Shown here in pieces: positions 1-12,400 of a stretch of 64,000 bases of DNA; positions within the stretch are counted from its first letter, which is position 1; every line of letters starts with the position of its first letter. The notes beneath the pieces are model-generated. The model did not search any database and had not been told where the DNA came from. It saw only the letters and a list, made by a program, of their open reading frames with translations. Position numbers and translations under genes: made by a program. Source of the stretch: Crotophaga sulcirostris (Eukaryota > Chordata > Aves > Cuculiformes > Crotophagidae). The stretch spans positions 603,974 through 667,973 of the forward strand of contig VYZB01000223.1 of assembly GCA_013397455.1 (NCBI GenBank), read 5' to 3'.

Positions 1-544
1 CTAAACAACACAGACTTCAAGCTGCTTTGCCTGGATTTTAAACAAAAAAAACAGAAGCAAACCTTTCCCAGCATCAACACTGCCTTTCCTCTAGCAATAG
101 GATATTAGACAAGTTCTGATGCTCTGATAGCTTCGTATCTAACAAGAACCACTTGAATCTTCATTACTTTGTAGTGCCATTATGGTAAGTGGTTCTGATC
201 TGTGTCCTTTAGAAGCTCACTGCAAATCTCATTATTATTATTATTAGACAGAAGTTTGATAAAGCTCTTAATGTTGCCTCTCATGCATCTTCATCCCCTT
301 GGAGTTTCACAGAAAGAAAAAAAAAAGGTGAAAAAATAAAAATAATAATGTATTAAAGGGGAAAGAGAAACAATAAAAACTTTTTTGATTTATTTCCATA
401 ACAAGTTAAATAACACAACTTGCTCAGGACAGAAAGAAATGTATCTCTACTGTAAGACTGACTACTGGTACCCACTGTCAATAAGATAAACAAGGATAGA
501 AAGCACAGTCCACTGGAAAAAAATCACTGGACTAGACTTGAGGA
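1..544. other. AT-rich non-coding DNA with a short ATT microsatellite
   Basis: I see no gene in this stretch. It holds an (ATT)n run of about five units at 231-246 and an A-rich low-complexity patch at about 312-350. The sequence runs directly into the CR1 copy that follows. Confidence 0.6.
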
Positions 545-1298
545 AAAAAAGGCAAGTGTAAGGCTCTGCATCTCAGGAGGAATAACCCCATGCACCAGTA
601 CAGGTTATGGGCTGATGGGCTGGAAAGCAACTCTGTAGAGAAGGACTTGGGAGTCCTGATGGACAACGAGCTAACCATGAGTCAGTAATGTGCCCTCCTG
701 GCCAAGGTGGCCAATGGTATCTGTGGGTGCATCAAGAGTGTGGCCAGCAGGTCGAGGCAGATTATTCTCCCCCTCTACTCTGCCCTAGTGAGACCACAAC
801 TGGAGTACTGTGTCCAGTTCTGGGCTTCTCAGTTCAAGAAATACCAGGAACTACTGGAAAGAGTCCAGCAGAGGGCCACAAAGATGACCAGGGGACTGGA
901 GCATCTCTTATGAGAAGAGACTGAGTGAGCTCTGTCTGTTTAGCCTGGAGAAGACTGAGAGGGGACCTTATCAGTGCTTATAAATATCTAAGAGTCAGGA
1001 GTCAAGAGGATGGGGCCAGACATTTCTCAACGGTGCCCAGAAACAGGACAAGGGGCAAGAGGCACAAACAGGTACACAGGAAGTTCCACCTGAAAATAAG
1101 GAAAACTTCTTTACTGTGAGGGTGATGGAGCGATGGAACAGGCTCCCCAGAGAGCTTGTGGAGTCTCCTTCTCTGGAGATACTCAAAACCTGCCTGGACA
1201 CATTCCTGTGTAACTTGCTGTAGGGGAACCTGCTTTAGCAGAGGAGTTGGACTAGATAACCTCCAGAGTTCCCTTCCAAACCTGACCATTGTGTAATT
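545..1298 (+). mobile_element. CR1 LINE, 5'-truncated 3' portion with decayed ORF2 C-terminus
   Basis: This is the 3' end of a CR1 non-LTR retrotransposon, whose ORF2 encodes endonuclease and reverse transcriptase. About 750 bp survive, against several kb for a full element. Translation shows the CR1 ORF2 C-terminal signature in pieces: '[20 protein letters not shown]' from 707, then '[20 protein letters not shown]', and in another frame 'RLRGDLISAYKYL'. The reading frame is broken. There is an in-frame TAA at 686-688, where the family usually has glutamine-cysteine. An apparent 2-bp loss near 907-910 shifts the frame after 'LEHL', and a base missing from an A-run near 1100 leads to a TGA at 1117-1119. 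The 3' untranslated end carries the family pattern 'GTTGGACTAGATAACCTCC' at about 1247 and a degraded terminal repeat to about 1298. It is non-functional and fairly old. The exact left boundary is uncertain by tens of bases. Confidence 0.93.
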
Positions 1299-1831
1299 AT
1301 ACTCCTAATTCTGTAACTGACTGACTGCAAGTTACTTCATACTGCTTTCCAGCATCCTCCCCTGTCATTTTGTCTATTTAGTTTAAATTGTCTTTCATTA
1401 CACAGAGGGTACTGTTGAAGTGCCTGTACTAGTGTTCCCAACTTTCCCTGTGCTCGTGGTTACAGAGAAAGCAGGTCAGAGCAGAAGAAATAATGCACTG
1501 CAAACTGCAGACAGACCAGGAAAGGGTATGAACAAGGGCTTAGGAGCAGTAAAAATTATCAGAAAAATCTGGTTCAGATAAAGACTTCAACCTAAAAGTC
1601 ACCAAATCTGTCTCTGGAAGAGCATCCCTGCCATCCCTGGCAATAGAGCGACCCACAGATTTGCCTCAGAAGGGAAGGATGAAATCAAAAGATGTATTAA
1701 TTTTCATTATATACTTCTACTGTGAAGCAAAATATAGGACCTCCAACAGCTCAGGTGAGGTCTCTAAGCAGATTATATGCTAAGCATCCATTTCCTTAAC
1801 GCAGCTTTTCTACCTAGGTAACTCTCAGTTT
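1299..1831. other. Unannotated non-coding DNA up to the assembly gap
   Basis: I see no gene, structured RNA or recognisable repeat here. The stretch is unremarkable AT-rich sequence that ends at the run of N. Confidence 0.55.
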
Positions 1832-1875
1832 NNNNNNNNNNNNNNNNNNNNNNNNNNNNNNNNNNNNNNNNNNNN
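1832..1875. other. Assembly gap (44 N)
   Basis: The sequence is unknown for 44 bases. Any open frame reported across this position is not interpretable. Confidence 0.99.
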
Positions 1876-4800
1876 GGCAGGACTTATAAGAAGACCTGAA
1901 TGGCAAATACTTTGAATGTGGCCACACATTTTTTTTCAGTGAGAAACCAGAGGTGCATTGGATCATTTTTCGGCAGAGCGGAGCATCCACAGCTCTAATT
2001 AAAGTCCCCAGCAGCTCCGGGCACTTAGGACTTTGCAAAAAGCTGAGGCTGTCAGAGAGGACAGGATCCAATTACTGGACCCGCTCAGGCCCTGTGAGGC
2101 TCTTCAGAAATCCCTGGCTGGAGCCAAGCAGCAAGCTGGTACCAGGACTGAGAACTGGCCCCAGGAGCCTGCACCACTCGGCCTGAAAAACTCCTTTTTC
2201 TATACTTGCCATTTTTATGATTTGCTCTTTGTCTTTCAAATATTTCTCATTTTCAATCTCAAGGGATCTGACAGCCTCCTGTCTGAACACTCACATGTGC
2301 CAGACCCATCGTTAATATTATTTCACAAGATATTAGGATTTCAGATGCATCGCTCTTGCCTTGTTTGCAAGAGCTTTTCAACAAAAGACTATGGACATGT
2401 CTAAACTCCTAATATTTGCTGTGATAATACCATTTAAAGGCAAGTGGGCTGGGAATGGGAGAGAATAACTGATATTTTCATTTAGCTGCTGATGTGACTG
2501 GGATTTAGAGAACAGTCTGATTGATGTCTCGGCTTCATTTAAAATAAAATAATTAGGCTACTAAAATCTGGAAAGTATATTTTCATTTTAACTGGTCTGT
2601 GTGCTCATCCCAGGCTCCAAGAAAGAACATGGAACGTTACAGGAATGGAAATGAGGAGTCGGAGTAGGAGAAATGATATACTGTAAATTAGAGGCAGACG
2701 AGGAAAGGATATGAAAAAGGGTCTGGCAGAATTAAAATAATCAAGAACTAAGAGGAAAAACCAAGAGTTCAAAAAAGGTGTAAAGCATTCCATTAATCAT
2801 CATTGGGGGAGGTAACAGAGGGTGGACAACAATATGAGGAGAGGACTGAAGAAGCACAACTAAGAGACAGAAAGCTCTATATATGAATAAAACAGGCTTA
2901 ACGTTCATATTTTTTTGTTCCTGTTTCTAATAGCACTCAGGGCCTTGCTTAGTGGGAACAATGAAAGATTGGCTGGGAGAACAAGAAAGCTCCCAGGTGC
3001 ATGAAAGGAAGTTGTAGGATCAGACCTGCAAAAACATGCACACCCTAAAACCCCAAATAAATGCACATTTTGATCATTTGCTTCACCCTATCACAGTACA
3101 AAGGCAGTTAAAGCACTGGACATAAAAAAGAGTCCAAGGAATTTCGGATTTGATCTCTTAATTCTGTGAAAATTCAGGCATAGATCTCAGCTGTGCAAGA
3201 GCTCAGAAACACAACCACATGCACCAGCTGGATAGTCCTAATTATACAAATACAGAGACTCTGACAGCAAGAAACGCAACACAGTGCACATTGTTGAGAC
3301 AAAAAAAGCCTTTTGTTTATGTCAAGCCAAGATATGGTACTTTATATCTGTGTACACATGGACCACAAGACCGTGGCTAACAAGTTAATCACATAGATCG
3401 AACGAGGCGCAGAGTGAGAGTGGTGTAATACCCATTCCAGTGGCCAACAGTATCCTCAAGATTGCTCAGAAACACAAGGTAGAGTTTCCAGAAGCCAGGA
3501 ATCTCAGCCAATGAACTGAAAACAACTTGAAACAAAATCAAGTAATACCTCCTTTGGATCTTTACAATCACTCCCATAGTGTGAAAGCCTCATCTGACTG
3601 TGACAGGAAAGGGACTAAACACTCCTTCTCCCCTGTAGTGATTACTCCATAAAATTCAGTTTCATGGTTGCCTGGTCTTTCACACCTACCTTCCTCTGGA
3701 AGCCAGTCACCCATAAAATATAGTATATGAACTGCACTATATTAGCTAAAGAAAAATGAGGCACTAGAAATCTGAGAGAAAGCTGAAAGAAATTTACGCT
3801 AAGTGAATATTGCATACCAGAGGGACAGGGGTACTTGGAAGAAAATCCTTTTAAAACAGATTGTTTTCCCCCTCTTCAGAGTTTAACTTTTCTTTTTTTT
3901 TTCTTTTATTTAAAATAAATTTGCCATCCCCCATCCACCTCTTTCTCAGCACAGAGAGGATATTCTTGCCACATAAGCTTTGTATAGCAGGGTACACTGA
4001 AGTGATAACTTTTCTGTTCTAGTCACCATGAGTGAAAGAAGCTGGGCCTGGGCTTTTTTGGGTTTGGGTAAGAAAGGTAATGACTGACCAGGAAAAAAAG
4101 CAACAGAAATTCACAAGAATAACCCTAGCAGTAAGCCCTGAGATCATGCCTTAAAAATAAAGGTAACAATTCTTGTAGTTTTATTTTCTGGTATACATAA
4201 CGTTTTCCAGATATTAACAAAGTCAGAGTTTCCACTGGATAGGAAAAAGAAATCTGTGCAACTTCTGGTCTCCTTTAGTTTGCTGCAAACACGTTTCCCT
4301 GTCCAGCCATACAACTGCACTAAGCACAAAATAAGGTAGGAAGGTTTTTCCTGGAGGCCTGTAAATTTCTCCGTAGAATCACCTTTTTGTGGTCTATGCC
4401 ACTAACAAAACTGGGTTCATTAGCTGAAAGGAGTCATAAGTAAAACAGGGATTAGAAGGTCTATTACAGTGCTTCCCTTTAGCTTTTTCACCTAACTGAT
4501 GCACAAATTTGCATCAATTATTGGTATTCATGGATGCATCTCACACAAGCAAAATGAAAATCCACTTCCTCTCTGACCTAACGTAGTTGGACTTTTCGCA
4601 CTATTCTTTCAAAATCAACTCATGATAGTTTAGAAAACTGTAAGAGAGGTTTCATCAGGGAGATGCAGAATAAAAGAAAGTACCACCCTCTTCACTCTAA
4701 AAAGCAAGACTTTTGTTTCCTATTTGCTAACCATTAATGGTGCATAAAAAATATGTGATTAGGACCATGAGAACTGGCATGGCTCAAATACTGTATATTG

Positions 4801-7078
4801 ATGAACCACATTGGAATGGAAATCAGATCAAAAGTATTCCTGTAGTGGCACTTTAACCTAACTGTTGACAGATGGAGAATGGAAGCAACATAAATGCTCT
4901 CTTTTTGTGTCAGCACTATAAAAATGTCTGACTAGCCCATGAAAGATGGAGATGAAAGCTTAGGCAGCCATTAGAAACTGTGCCTTACCTCAAGCAATAA
5001 CTCATTCCCATGGTATTATGAAAATGGTTTTATTGCAGAGGATTACTTCTTCCCCTTCTGCAAAAATTACTGCTTATCAGCAGTGCAGAAATAAAGCCAG
5101 AAACTCCCAATCTTTTAAATTCTCCTATGCAATCTCCTTCCCAATGGTCAGGAATTTAATAAAATGTAATATTTGATTAAACCAGTTTGCATGCCTTTCT
5201 GAAACTGACACCATTATCTGAAATACGGCACTTTCAAGTGTCCTGCCATTAGCTCACAGCAGCTTGATTGCCTGTTGCATTTATTTATCTGAGTATTAAT
5301 GCTCTGTGAACTGCCTTGATTGGAATCCAAGTCTTTTGGCAGACCTGGACTGGAAATCAAAAGGAGGTTATAAGGGCAGGAAGAAATTCAAAAGCAGTGT
5401 CGAATAACGGGGTTTTGTTTGGGGATTTTTTTGGGGGTGGAGGTGAGGGGGCGTTTATTTACGCACAATGCATTTTGGTTACTGCTTGTTCTTAAGCAGT
5501 CAGGCTTCAGTTAAAAAGCAAAGCAGAACAAGGTGTATTTTAAATTCAAACACTCACAAAATCCAAAGGGTGCATGATCTTCACCAGCAGCACAACTGGA
5601 AGTTACGTCAGTACATCCTAAAGGGATCACAGGCTCCCCAAGGTGCAGGAATTTAGCCTGAGAAGTGAACATTTAGTCAGTGCAAGGTAGCAGTAAGGTG
5701 TCAGTATCAAACCCTGCGATCACCTCCACAATATCAGTGCCCATTAGAATCTGCAGCTGACATATCACGGCGACTTTATCCAGATCTTGCTTGACACACC
5801 AAAGCTGTTTTTTGGCCGCCACTTTCAGGAATGCCTCTTATAAACCTACGCTGATGGACTGGCCAGACCTCATGGGATGGCTACAATGAAAGAATGCATC
5901 CTCACTTGGTTAAAATACATTTTTAGGTTTGCTTTCTTCTATATCTCTGGAATCTCCACAGCCGAAAAACAAATCTAAGCAACTTTGGCTTCAAACAGTG
6001 CTGACAGAATGTTGGCCAGGCCAGTAAGGCTATTCCCAACACTTTTTTCAGCAGTTGTGTGTGCATGTGCACAGATACATGCCTTCATAAAAGAGAGAGG
6101 GAAGCAGCAGCAGAGGGAGGGAGATAAAACTCTGGTACATGGCTACACCTCTGCTGAGCAACCCCAAACCAAGCGACACACTGTAGAAAAGTCTTGTGGG
6201 CTCCCTTGAAGCCTTTGGTAAGGCTCCCTCCCCACAGTGAAAAGAAAGCTGGGAATAGCTTCCCAGTCTCCAGTGGGACTCAACCCCTTTTGCTCCTCAG
6301 ACATTATGATCATCTGCAAGAAAATGTTTACTCTGAAACATAGGAGGAGCATTCTGAAAAGCACTCTTCCTTCAAACTGTCTCTAGTATCACAGATTCTC
6401 CACGGAGAAGGTCTCCAGTTCTTCAAACTGCACATTGGACATGCCAGACTTTCCAAGGACCGAATATAAATCTTTTCACAGCAATTTAGCTTCTTCAGTT
6501 TTTCTTCGTCATTTATGTTTTTACCTAGAAGAGCAACAGTGCTACATTTCACATTTGGAACATATAATTCTCATCAAGTGCTCAGGAACAGTACCCATCT
6601 CTCCTTTTTAACTTTGATTATACAGCTCTGAGCTAGGTTTTCCTGAAGCTGTATTTCTGCCAGCCAGGTGGCTTTGAGTGTTTTGCACAGAGAAAGGGGG
6701 CTCATAATCCTGTAGTACCCGTACTCAGGTCTTTTTGCACAAGAGCTTAGACAACGGCATGCTGATTCTCAGTATCTTGATGAGGAAGCTGTGTGAGTAT
6801 TCACTGGCGTAAAACTATATATTTGGAGACTATTTACCGAAAAATGCCATTTTCCACCATTACAAATGCTTAAAGTTTGCCAGCATCTCCGTTAAACTAC
6901 TCTCTATCCCCTTTTCATCCAAGCCTTACCAATTTCAACATCCAACGCCTGTTTTAGAAACAGAGTTTTTCAAGGAGGGGAGAAAATATATTTTCATTTT
7001 CTATCTATCCATTCTGCAATGGTAGTTATTAGTTTGAGTTCAGGAAAGCAACATGAGGAGAAGTCCTACGTGCTGAAG
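1876..7078. other. Long non-coding stretch with one weak exon candidate
   Basis: No gene is supported. The only peptide that looks exon-like lies on the minus strand at about 2206-2282 and is listed separately. At 5410-5454 the plus strand is G/T-rich, with four runs of G separated by loops of eight or nine bases. That is too loose to call a G-quadruplex with confidence. All other open frames are 60-120 codons, overlap one another in several frames and show no domain. Confidence 0.5.
2206..2282 (-). other. Candidate short coding exon (coiled-coil-like), very weak
   Basis: On the minus strand a TTCAG acceptor-like end is followed by an open stretch encoding 'QEAVRSLEIENEKYLKDKEQ' and then IIKMA. 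This is a charged, heptad-friendly sequence typical of a coiled-coil exon. It ends at either a GT donor (GTATAG, exon 2206-2282, 77 bp) or a GC-type donor (GCAAGT, exon 2210-2282, 73 bp). I do not recognise the protein. Against it, the upstream polypyrimidine tract is poor and no partner exon is seen in the window. A chance open frame is the more likely explanation. Confidence 0.15.
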
Positions 7079-7079
7079 T

Positions 7080-7460
7080 ATTCGTTTAAATCAGGAGGGA
7101 CTTACACATTCCACTTTTGCTGATTCTGGCCCTTATTAAAGAGCTTTGCAGAGACATTAGCCATATATACAGACTGTGCATTTTAAATTTAAAATGACAG
7201 AGACGCTGATGTTGAAGACTTGGCTACCTTGCTTGTACAGCAATGTTCTTACAGAAGTTTTTTAAATGTCCTTAATTTGCATAACACCATTATGAGTTAC
7301 ACTGTCAGAGACTCATTTAATAACAATACCATGCTATGGATTGACATGATAGCTTATTATGGCTTCAAATAATATGTAAATAATATTTAAATGGCTTCTC
7401 TCAAAGCCATTACTGTCAATCAAGTAAATATCTATATTTTGGCTTCTCATTTTTATGTCC
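7080..7460. promoter_or_regulatory. Possible conserved non-coding / enhancer-like element
   Basis: This AT-rich stretch has a motif density unlike its surroundings. It carries an octamer ATTTGCAT at 7275-7282, a perfect PBX-MEIS composite site at 7413-7422 (CTGTCAATCA; TGATTGACAG on the minus strand), and an 18-bp perfect palindrome at 7179-7196 (CATTTTAAATTTAAAATG). A short inverted repeat ATGGCTT/AAGCCAT lies just before the PBX-MEIS site. Established knowledge: such sites occur in developmental enhancers. Inference: this may be one. Conservation cannot be judged from one sequence, and AT-rich DNA gives such matches by chance. Confidence 0.2.
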
Positions 7461-9169
7461 TTAACTAATATTAAGAAATAAAAAAGCAACTTATACACCG
7501 AACCTGTAACAAACAGTTATTTTGCTAACAATCTGGTTTAAACTGCCATGAAAATAACACAACTGAGTTGTAATGTCCAAGCTCTACTTTGAATTGTCCT
7601 GTTGCATTTCAATGCTGCAAAGATCAGTATCAATTTTGTGGGTCAGGATAACCACTATTTATGGACGTCAGCCATCAGAGGATAGAGAGGAATTCCACAT
7701 TGTTCTCAGTAATCCTCATTATAGACATTTTATACGCATTTTAAGCACGAGATCTTAAGGTGCTTTGCCAAACTTGCTGAGGGAACGCTAGCAGGGTCAG
7801 CTATACTGGGGAACAGACATCAAAGGGTGCTCGGCTCTTCTGCATTAACATGTCATGGTGCAGCGAGTGCTTTGCACCACACCAAGCTGGAAGGAAACTC
7901 TTTCCTACACACTTCATGCCCACCTGCCACTCCCTAACCAAAACTTTGCTTTCACACTGATCACTCCCATGTTGGAGATGGGATAAGTCTCGTACACAAA
8001 ATAACAGGACATTTTTAAAGGAGCACAAAAATCAGTACCAAAGCTAGAAACAAAGGCAGGTCTTCCATAGGGAGTCAGTGCTGTGCCCACAAAAGGTGGA
8101 AGCCACAGTGTGAACATAACTTGACTGTTTGTAAAGTACAATGACACAAATTCTTGGAAGTCTATCTCAGCTTCGGTCCTTTTTCACATAAAATCATCAT
8201 CTTCCAGCTGTGTTCCTTTCCTCACACTGTGCCTAGGCACACAGGTGCAGAATGAGTCCCAGTAGCATGCATTATGCCACATTTTATGTCTTCTGGCAAA
8301 AAGCTATCCTCTGCAGCACAATTATGATGTTGCAAAGATTTGGTGTGGTACCAGTGCCATATACCAGAGCCTGAGCTTCACCTAGTTTGCAGGAGTAGTA
8401 GGCAGATGCATCCATTGAGGGTGAGGTTATTTTTGATAGCTGAATTTAAAATTAACACTGCAATAAAAACAGTTCTATGTCATTCATGTTTACTCCTCAG
8501 TAGTCATTAGCAACATACAACTACATACTTAATACTCTACAAAAGTACGACTTCACCATTTACTGAACGGGAGAAAATGAACAAAAAAGTACAAAAAATA
8601 TCTCTGCCAGATTTCTGCAGTAGAACATCTGTCTTCTGATTTCTCTGTTTTTGGGGAAAGAAGCTACCTTTCTCTCTTGTGATGCTCAATCACAGCTGCA
8701 GTTTATCAGGGAGAAATTTGTCTTCTAACCTCAGAAAAGATGATTTTACTGACTCCAGCCAGGAGCAGAAAGCCCATGTAATGTGCTCTTAACAGGCACG
8801 TGACTTCTGTACAACATCTTCTCTGCCACAGATTTTTTTTTTTAGTAACCTTGAGTGAACTACTTGGTACTTTGTACTTCAATTCTCCACCCATATCATG
8901 GTCTCTCCTGTGTAATAAGGATGCTGTGAGGTTACAACACTGACCATGAGGTGCTCAAATGCCATTTCATGAATGACCCTATCAGTACTCTGACCAGACA
9001 ATAACAATTAAACCTAAAACTGCCATTTTTCCTTTATTCTTTGTCCCCGAAATGCCTGTTGCAGCAGTGCCAACTAGGCTGACCTTTCTTTACAGAAAGA
9101 ATAAAACCTAGGAATATTGTACATGGACTAGAAAGACTAGAATGAAACGATTAGGAAATGTAGCACACC
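7461..9169. other. Unannotated non-coding DNA
   Basis: I see no gene or clear repeat. Small overlapping open frames at 7801-8147 on the minus strand have no domain and no neighbouring exons. Confidence 0.5.
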
Positions 9170-9400
9170 TCACATATGTCCTTATGTAGGAAAGCCAGAA
9201 TTATTAGCATAATCACAATGTGCTCTGTTAGCATTAGAATTAAAACTGGAGAGGGGAGGCAGAGGAAGCCCGTTTTTAATTGCAGATAGTTCAGCCAGAC
9301 AGCAGTTGGCCTTACTAATTAGCAAAACAGTGCCACTTTAAGAGCTTTGGGCACTCCCCAGGGAATTTCAGACATTAAGGCAGCTAATATGTTTTCCAGA
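9170..9400. promoter_or_regulatory. Possible enhancer with clustered homeodomain-core sites
   Basis: Within about 150 bp there are several TAAT/ATTA cores. They read GAATTATTAGCATAAT near 9200, AGCATTAGAATTAAAA near 9231, TTTTTAATTGCAG near 9273 and ACTAATTAGCAAAAC near 9314. Clusters of this kind are typical of homeodomain-bound regulatory DNA. The call is inference from motif clustering only. Confidence 0.17.
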
Positions 9401-12400
9401 AAAGCTGGCAAGAGATAAAACCTGCACAGCCAAATACCTGGGTGCAAGGAATTACTATCCTGAGCAAGTTCCATGCTGAGAAATGCCTGGATTCACTCAT
9501 TCATAAAAATATTGCCAGCCTGATGGTTCTACTGCAGCTCTCCTAACGCTTCTGTTTTGTTCTTCACTCTCATTTCAAGGTCTTGAAAGCTGGTGATCAT
9601 TAGAAATTAACAACTAGCTCACTCTTTTTTTTTTTTTTAAAATGTGCATCTCTTGCTGTTTTAAAGTAGAAAACTTAAAAGTGTGAACCTTACAAGTCCA
9701 AGCAGGAAAATAGAATCAAGTAAACCTGCTTCATTCCTGTTAAGAGAATTTTGGAGAGGAAAGGAATATGAGATATTGAAAAGCTTAGAACTGGACTTAA
9801 AAATATACCTGGTAGATGTCAAAACTGCAGTGTGTGAATAAATGCAATCCCTTGCTTCCTTATGTACCCAAAGGATGTCACTGCCTCTCAATTCTCACAG
9901 TCAAGGACTCAGCCCCTACCCTGCCGTGGTACAGCTGCTGTGTGCTCTTCATGGCAAGTTAACATGCAAGCCAGACCTACAGCAGGTCCCCAGCCCCTGC
10001 TTACTAACTTGGAGATGAAAGAAACAATTCTTCTGGGAAAAGCTGTATACAGCATACTGCAATACACTTACTTCAGTCCATGTTAGTGTATTTCAAGCAC
10101 TGCTGGTTATTTAGCATAATGATTCAACTAAGGCCATTCATTATAAGTCTGTTTTGGAAGACAGAAAAATCTGTTCTCCTATACAGGGCGTTTTGGCTCC
10201 ATAATGTATATGACAGTGGCAGAGAAAGATATGCTTAAAGTATAGCGTGCAAGAATAATAACCTTAAATGTTAAAAGCATATTAGTATTTCATCAAGGGA
10301 ACCAGAGGAGCTGGAAAGCACTAGGAGCCCTATCATATGATAATCATTTGATAGGACACTACGTCCAGCCACGGGGATAATTCACAGGGATTACAACTGC
10401 TCTATTTTCATTGGCAGGCCTGGCAGGCAGTGCTGGGTGGACTGACAGCAGGAATTTGGTTGTGCGAACAACTCCTGAGTAATTAATCAGGGTCAGGGCA
10501 GGATCTGGTTTCAGATGAGTCAGGCTTGTAACTGGCACCGCTCTCCAAGCTTCGTGCCAGCCCAGTTGTCCCATTTCTTCTATTCATGCAAATCAAAGAA
10601 TTGTGGCCTCCTACAGAATACGGTGGATTAAAATAATTTATTCTGCATACAGGCTGCTGTGATCACATTTGGGTGTTGTCTATAGCTCACCCACAGATGA
10701 ACTGTCAAATGCTAAAATTTCCTTGAGAAGTAGGATCGGCATTTGGATTTAAACACCGAAAGAGGACAGCCTGACAGTCACCAGGTGACTCAGGAGACTG
10801 AGTCCAGTGTCCAAGCATGAGGCTTGTATGGCACCTTGGAGGAAAAAAGATACAACCTAGTGAGTTCTGTCCCAGAAAACAGCTCCTCAAAAGAGAATGA
10901 CTACCAAACAGGCAGCCTGGATGTTTTTCTTCTTTGTTTCTTTCTCTGTCTTCATTGCATACATTGGAACACACCTAAAGGCAGATAATCATGCCCTCTA
11001 TACAGTGCTACCACCAGTACATTACATTTCCTTGAAATCAAGACTAAACAGTCTTTTTTTTTATATATAGATACACGCAATTAAAAATAAAACTGCCTGT
11101 GAACAACCTTCAGGCACCAAAACATATGTGGTCAAGTGTCATCACAAAAAGCCTTCTGCCTCCTCTCTTCTCCACAGCACAAAAATATTATACATTAATT
11201 AAATATATGTTTGTTCCCTCCTCACCCCAGTGTGAGCTCATCCCCTCATGACATGTTCTGACCTTCAGAAAATAGGCTGCTTCTCTGCCCTGCTAGCCCG
11301 CAACATAAAGCCCAGATCTCCATAAAACTGTTTCCTAATTGCTCATCAATGATCACATTTATCTCCCAGGCAAGCCAGATTGCAGTGGTTAACAGTATAA
11401 ATGGTACCTAGAGCAACAAGGACTGTGGTTCTGTTTATTTCATAGCTATCTAAATGGAAGTCGACATTAGCATCAGTAACCTAAAGACATTATTCACACA
11501 AGTTTTTAAGCCTGTTAACACAATTTATTAGAACTTTAGGGCTCTGGAGTAACAACCCATTGAAACAAAGTGATGAAGCCGAGAGCCATCACTGCCAAAG
11601 TGAACTTTATATACAGTTAAAGTAACTGACATGATCAAGTGGGAGAAGATAGCATAAGGCAAGAGTTGAAAAGTAATTAAGGCTTTAACTTAATTCAATT
11701 ACAGCAAAATGTATTCTTAAAAAAAAAAATCACATTTTCCAGTAATTCTGATTCAGTTAATTTTTTACAGTATATAAATAATGTTAATTATGTTCATATA
11801 AGGTTAGCTTTCCTGCATGCAGGCATTTAGAAAAATGTTAAATTAAATTATCTACATGCACTGGAAACGTAATACAAAAGATTATCTGAAAAGCCAGGAG
11901 CAGCAGGCCAGCATGAGCAAATCTCTTATGTAATGTCTAACAAAGCCTAACATGAGCGCAGAAATAAAACTCTCGTTTTCCTGGGAACCATTCTTTTTGC
12001 AAATGAAACATTTAATTACGAATCTGAGTCCATAAATACTCTTCACAGCAGAAGAAGGAAAGGAGCACTTCATGCAGATGCACCACTAGATTAAGAGAAG
12101 ATCCTAAAACAAATTTATCAATGTCACAGGTAACTCATTATAAATCCCCATCTATAGATGGGGATGGCTGTGTTTATCAGTCAAGATTCCCAGAATAGTA
12201 GGTGGTCAACAAAGAACCTAATAAGTTCTCTGTCTACCTATTTGTGACTGATCTACATTACAAACAAACAGCTTTAAACTATCCCCACTGGGTCAAAGAA
12301 ATGCATTGTTGTCAGTTCTCAAGTTTATTAACATAATACTTGCAATATCTGCTGCTCCTTTTTAAACTTTCCATTTTGGAGGTCATGTGATCACATCTCA

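Noticed and set aside
1814..2071. Open frame crossing the N gap
   Set aside because: It runs through 44 unknown bases, so its length and sequence are not interpretable.
5408..5455. Four G-runs that could form a G-quadruplex
   Set aside because: The loops are eight to nine bases, too long for a confident call.
7670..7770. AGATCTTAAGGTGCTTTGCC as part of an ancient LINE/SINE ('ctcaaagcgctttac'-type) tail
   Set aside because: Only about 20 bases are suggestive, and the neighbouring sequence did not extend the match.
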